Part shown: piece by piece, positions 9,501 through 9,696 of the stretch
Layout: each line of letters starts with the position of its first letter
Numbering within the stretch: position 1 is the first letter of the stretch
Source of the DNA: Spirochaetia bacterium
Lineage (GTDB): Bacteria > Spirochaetota > UBA4802 > UBA5550
Reading direction: 5' to 3'
Length of the DNA stretch: 9,696 nt
Assembly: GCA_031289575.1 (NCBI GenBank)
Contig: JAITPE010000228.1
Coordinates: 1-9,696 of the forward strand
Program-made: the position numbers and the translations under genes
Notes under the pieces: generated by a model
Told to the model about the DNA's origin: nothing
The model's database searches: none
The model's input: only the letters and a program-made list of their open reading frames with translations

Positions 9501-9696
9501 CGCCGCGATTCGTGAGACGGGCAGCGAAGATGCCGCCGCCGCGCTTATTTTGTTTGTAAACAGGAGAAGCCGCGGCGGCTTTTATTCCGAGCTTTTGTCA
9601 TCGGACATGCTGGAGGATGTGCGCGGTAAATCATACTGGATGGACCGTTTTCTGCTCGACCTTGACTTGGCGCGCTTCCTTGAAGCGCGCGGAAAT
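3592..9696 (+). CDS. Giant lipoprotein: TolB-like propeller, TPR solenoid and CHAT-like segment, 3' end missing
   Basis: The frame has no stop from ATG 3592 to the edge, giving at least 2035 residues. ATG 3592 was chosen because it overlaps the upstream stop as ATGA and gives a compact signal peptide ending F-V-F-A-S-C with Cys25; in-frame ATGs at 3580, 3595 and 3607 are alternatives. The Shine-Dalgarno match is weak (GGA, 7 bases upstream), which suits translational coupling. Residues 26-29 are four Glu. Residues about 64-358 hold PD40/TolB-type blades, such as NSSPAWSPDGKKIAFMSKR and DDEPAVSPNGNYLAFVSNR, with an EF-hand-like loop at 284-295. Residues about 385-860 are helical and TPR-like. 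Clear TPRs lie at about 864-1180 (for example HLNLGNNYFLLVNYPMALTHY), with more at 1304-1430 and a charged segment at 1210-1250. Residues about 1540-1745 resemble CHAT without its catalytic pair. The remainder is Ala-rich and helical. The protein is probably anchored to a membrane and exposed outside the cytoplasm. The TPRs imply protein binding and the propeller ligand or protein contact. The exact function is unknown. Confidence 0.9.
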   Translation, partial: MMKKKMGKIKIPALVFSALFVFASCEEEETFSFNYNTILNREFRNNIGRVIPVAYEKAIETGGDISADGKYMYYTSNRENGNYDIYLRDLNDITTVRLTQHAAKDDEPAVSPNGNYLAFVSNRENPEGDIYLLKIDPEGIIKKTKRSIAETQAPDAKAKNLTQITDDTGIVQIVRNSSPAWSPDGKKIAFMSKRGSGEDIWIMNRDGGELFQFTSAGGLYPRYSADGTKIIFISYRDKGSKGDIYIKDIAGGEEKKIDAEAGIKLYPSFLGTNNEIIYTLISRDTNGDGILSLKDDSVIMYYNIDTRVSYPLTLPSQSSFNAKWLMPPWAKSHEGLLLYSDIKGDNIDVNIIPGYGIIPKKTKASYQYSDALQYDEEYDDQERYFLALKRVYYFYGDKKDSDSRIYTARAMAVLWKEYLKKNDRKSAAETAAILESLSREDLYAKAQYERIRAASLGKAVSAVKNIIAQAESQKDGAVFLPYLEEDLAQIYLERGEKSEAMSVLSGIKAKYPNYTEIASVHMEYALLAEKSAAGALSDSAVYTIEKGRNTQKVRMYNHIISLFEKEKNNSKKIGLLNSMLETHKGSKLVTALAQYITALVCRNLKDEKKAIESLENAAASSNINDLLYYRSYLLLSEIYKDSDTAEKYMTLAVTNYKRYFADSSYKNKVRWLVDFYEDSGAQSTRSMKIKEAVSTYDKYRRLIKYIYAYKFFPDIYSIYGPRAHVLYVDAVHLLKKENGIAELETEYSADLLKARIESDKAYIYSLAYIYTLKALEHQDNPPDMFLSFYKSMENIDWALFIDDSFIDPYILKSWIYQYADLMRSRGSTVWDRAIDRYFPDHLWEKNISILERALVSNDENLYPEHEGNIHLNLGNNYFLLVNYPMALTHYETAIKYKKKFDSSISQALFCFHMAYCYWQNEDIDKAHAEMRRADLLYQSFANENNMKNYAQQFYTIYKYYALFSRMNGDYEKAIEDYQNILSFASKYKIKIDRARYFQEIAHCYQELNKYDLAIDALNTAERMLKKYPNDEADYKLNWKWFSVFGFQFNVASAHFFDLGQDGVVIGNNKIFYSLDTRNKKMLNLAMLEDIQLKRSDYLGAIGYLEQKIKLLEGRKNSVDRETLIIAYNNLGYYNARISEYDKAVEYFNKTWDTAKKDGFLEGSFTAIMNLANLYAYMLEHNSAGVKNAPAELDALSERILKYRESYETDAFNSGMEELKADAKKQKRDVTDEETAALKQETAERAKETYYKIDISLGVLDYYKAELKRAALKLPDDAYSLYNEHKELYAIYQRALERFVWAQRTAEEKNDAVLSAKLLLNIGSCYAVMGDADNAYVAFLDAKDAAAEIKSPSLMFNSAAALGLFLKNHGAKTIGRGALPQSQNNLKEAISYVKNAPLLYAPFAARVENAYNALLEIYILNGRWTDAFELDEERASFNRVMIPHFESALFYSEQHRRMYERYADLTKNLQKLYAEAERLALDGFEDASPEMAAALKNIDFGRSALSAYAAASAGREPVMASYLRVKAASLADARLAHAHIIKFIRCNNIIHMWSLKNGKLEHFSEPSESAAQKRMEKLAAAGRFYIVFNPSFFDILKGSPSFLSGIRATLVNSIEQAQARALPPVSTMYYAGGGISDSLPMLSLVTEDAAGEKNPAGYDIIADNLRAPRFTSAALFKTRLNPALLVTSSKKNDFADIFRKAEAAGYAGAAAAVFCSDETAIVQLIQGVEQGTDTLMASNPVAVFGEALKISAGKSDEIMARYRGRLNDGLLTDAVIELNRWRMSAAKTSENTKIYAAEMIDILLLRNDIKGVEAFAGGGELGGLSAAELAVYKIFTDFYKGDVKRAAAAMQAEIFSACVEYPAFKALAGIAASGNSDSVRQDISEYFAKAKLGGNCVSAGRMALLITAYLNLAGEDAEALPGTAVLASDREIAMALSMGKFSFKGKAVIKKAEEIEALQDAYNRGSFNKAAAAIRETGSEDAAAALILFVNRRSRGGFYSELLSSDMLEDVRGKSYWMDRFLLDLDLARFLEARGN
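3619..3640. repeat. 8-bp AT-rich inverted repeat in the signal peptide region
   Basis: AAAATACC at 3619-3626 and GGTATTTT at 3633-3640 are exact reverse complements around a 6-base loop. It lies about 27 bases into the giant gene and could affect initiation in the mRNA, but a stem of this length can arise by chance. Confidence 0.5.
3781..4665 (+). other. TolB-like (PD40) beta-propeller domain, about six blades
   Basis: Six repeats of about 45-55 residues can be lined up in residues 64-358. Blades 1-4 show the PD40 core S-x-D/N-G-x-x-x-x-[FY]-x-S-x-R followed by G-x-x-D-I-[YW]-[LI]: ISADGKYMYYTSNR, VSPNGNYLAFVSNR, WSPDGKKIAFMSKR and YSADGTKIIFISYR. Blades 5 and 6 are less regular (KLYPSFLGTNNEIIYTLISR and LLLYSDIKGDNIDVN). 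In TolB this fold contacts Pal and colicins; here its partner is unknown. A single six-blade propeller fits the observed length. Confidence 0.8.
5007..5032. repeat. Perfect 26-bp palindrome inside the giant gene
   Basis: The 13-base half GCAAAAAGACGGC (5007-5019) is followed directly by its exact reverse complement (5020-5032), with no spacer. The form is A-tract, GC stem, T-tract, like a two-directional intrinsic terminator. It encodes residues 472-481 (SQKDGAVFLP) in an open frame. Confidence 0.9.
5825..5836. repeat. 12-bp palindrome
   Basis: CCGAGTACTCGG is fully self-complementary with no spacer. It lies within the giant gene. A length of 12 is not remarkable alone, but it adds to the set of inverted repeats in this window. 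Confidence 0.5.
6181..7131 (+). other. TPR repeat region of the giant lipoprotein
   Basis: Residues 864-1180 contain several helix pairs with TPR spacing and the G-x-Y / A-x-x-x-[FY] pattern: LGNNYFLLVNYPMALTHYE, MAYCYWQNEDIDKAHAEM, YYALFSRMNGDYEKAIEDY, EIAHCYQELNKYDLAIDAL and NNLGYYNARISEYDKAVEY. Such solenoids act as protein-binding scaffolds. Weaker repeats continue on both sides, so the solenoid is longer than the part marked here. Confidence 0.8.
7131..7167. repeat. Perfect 14-bp inverted repeat with 9-base loop
   Basis: The arm CAATTCGGCAGGCG (7131-7144) is the exact reverse complement of 7154-7167. The loop is 7145-7153. It encodes residues 1180-1192, which fall just after a TPR helix in what looks like a linker. 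Confidence 0.9.
8170..8196. repeat. Cluster of alternating CTTGCG / CGCAAG elements
   Basis: GCAAG at 8170-8174, CTTGCG at 8176-8181, CGCAAG at 8184-8189 and CTTGCG at 8191-8196 alternate in orientation with spacers of one or two bases, so several competing short hairpins are possible. It lies within the coding sequence (residues about 1527-1535). Confidence 0.6.
8209..8826 (+). other. CHAT-like segment lacking the catalytic His and Cys (putative pseudo-protease)
   Basis: Residues about 1540-1745 follow the order of a CHAT domain after TPRs. A short beta opening (IIHMWSLKNGKLEHF) and a RFYIVFNPSF strand stand where CHAT has a 'l-x-I-x-P-D-G' strand. YYAGGGISDSLPMLSL resembles the 'P-S-A-S-x-L' element. 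YDIIADN (1657-1663) takes the place of the His strand, and NPALLVTSS (1680-1688) that of the L-S-A-C strand. RKAEAAGYAGAAAAVFCSDE matches the 'A-G-A-x-x-V-x-x-S-L-W-x-V-x-D' stretch. SNPVAVFGE (1737-1745) parallels the 'H-P-x-x-W-A-x-F-x-L-x-G' end. The His position reads Asp/Asn and the Cys position Ser. This alignment was made by eye, so the fold call is tentative. Confidence 0.45.
9138..9162. repeat. Perfect 11-bp inverted repeat with 3-base loop
   Basis: GCAGGCCGAAA (9138-9148) pairs exactly with 9152-9162 around a TTT loop. A T-G pair and an A-T pair extend the stem outward. It encodes residues 1849-1857 in the Ala-rich C-terminal region. Confidence 0.85.
9264..9286. repeat. Perfect 10-bp inverted repeat with 3-base loop
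   Basis: CGGCGGAAAC (9264-9273) pairs exactly with 9277-9286 around a TGC loop, with one further T-G pair outside. It encodes residues 1891-1899. Confidence 0.8.
9670..9690. repeat. Perfect 9-bp inverted repeat with 3-base loop
   Basis: GCGCGCTTC (9670-9678) pairs exactly with 9682-9690 around a CTT loop. It lies at the right edge of the window within the giant gene (residues 2027-2033). Confidence 0.75.

Noticed and set aside
1..9696. CRISPR arrays, insertion sequences, tRNA or rRNA genes and riboswitches
   Set aside because: No regularly spaced direct repeats, transposase motifs, cloverleaf sequences or intergenic leader were found, and coding sequence fills the whole window.

Overview
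This window looks like part of a chromosomal operon from a diderm (Gram-negative-type) bacterium. It holds three genes, all on the + strand, with no intergenic DNA. The first is the 3' part of a gene for a large AsmA-like membrane-anchored envelope protein (1-3036). The second encodes a 190-residue putative lipoprotein (3023-3595). The third is the 5' part of a very large lipoprotein gene that runs off the right edge with no stop codon (3592-9696, at least 2035 residues). I checked the third frame codon by codon through to the edge and it stays open. The adjacent genes overlap by 14 bp and 4 bp, which points to one transcript with translational coupling. No tRNA, rRNA, transposon, CRISPR array or promoter was found. 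The minus-strand and other-frame open stretches are shadows of these three genes.

The organism cannot be named from the sequence. Two lipoprotein signal peptides and an AsmA-like protein imply an outer membrane. The lipobox-like ends (T-S-G-C and F-A-S-C) lack the usual Leu at -3. That relaxed form is known from spirochaetes and some other non-proteobacterial diderms, so a spirochaete-like origin is possible but not shown. Base composition is roughly balanced, with free use of ATA, AGG and AGA codons.

Region by region: 1-300 encodes an acidic, Pro/Glu-rich tail, then a strongly basic stretch, that precedes the transmembrane anchor of the AsmA-like protein. 300-3036 encodes its long beta-rich envelope portion with typical AsmA signatures at both ends. 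3023-3595 is a small lipoprotein with a strong Shine-Dalgarno site. 3592-9696 encodes a signal peptide, a six-blade TolB-like (PD40) beta-propeller with an EF-hand-like loop, a long TPR/helical solenoid, a segment that resembles a CHAT protease fold but lacks the expected His and Cys, and a further Ala-rich helical region to the edge.

A working model (inference) is an envelope complex. The AsmA-like protein would form a hydrophobic bridge across the periplasm, as YdbH, TamB and YhdP do in E. coli. The small lipoprotein would serve as an outer-membrane-side partner, as YnbE does for YdbH. The giant lipoprotein would act as a scaffold or sensor. A second, independent signal is that the coding DNA carries several long, perfect inverted repeats of unrelated sequence (35-70, 5007-5032, 7131-7167, 9138-9162, 9264-9286, 9670-9690). 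The longest are well beyond chance by a rough estimate.
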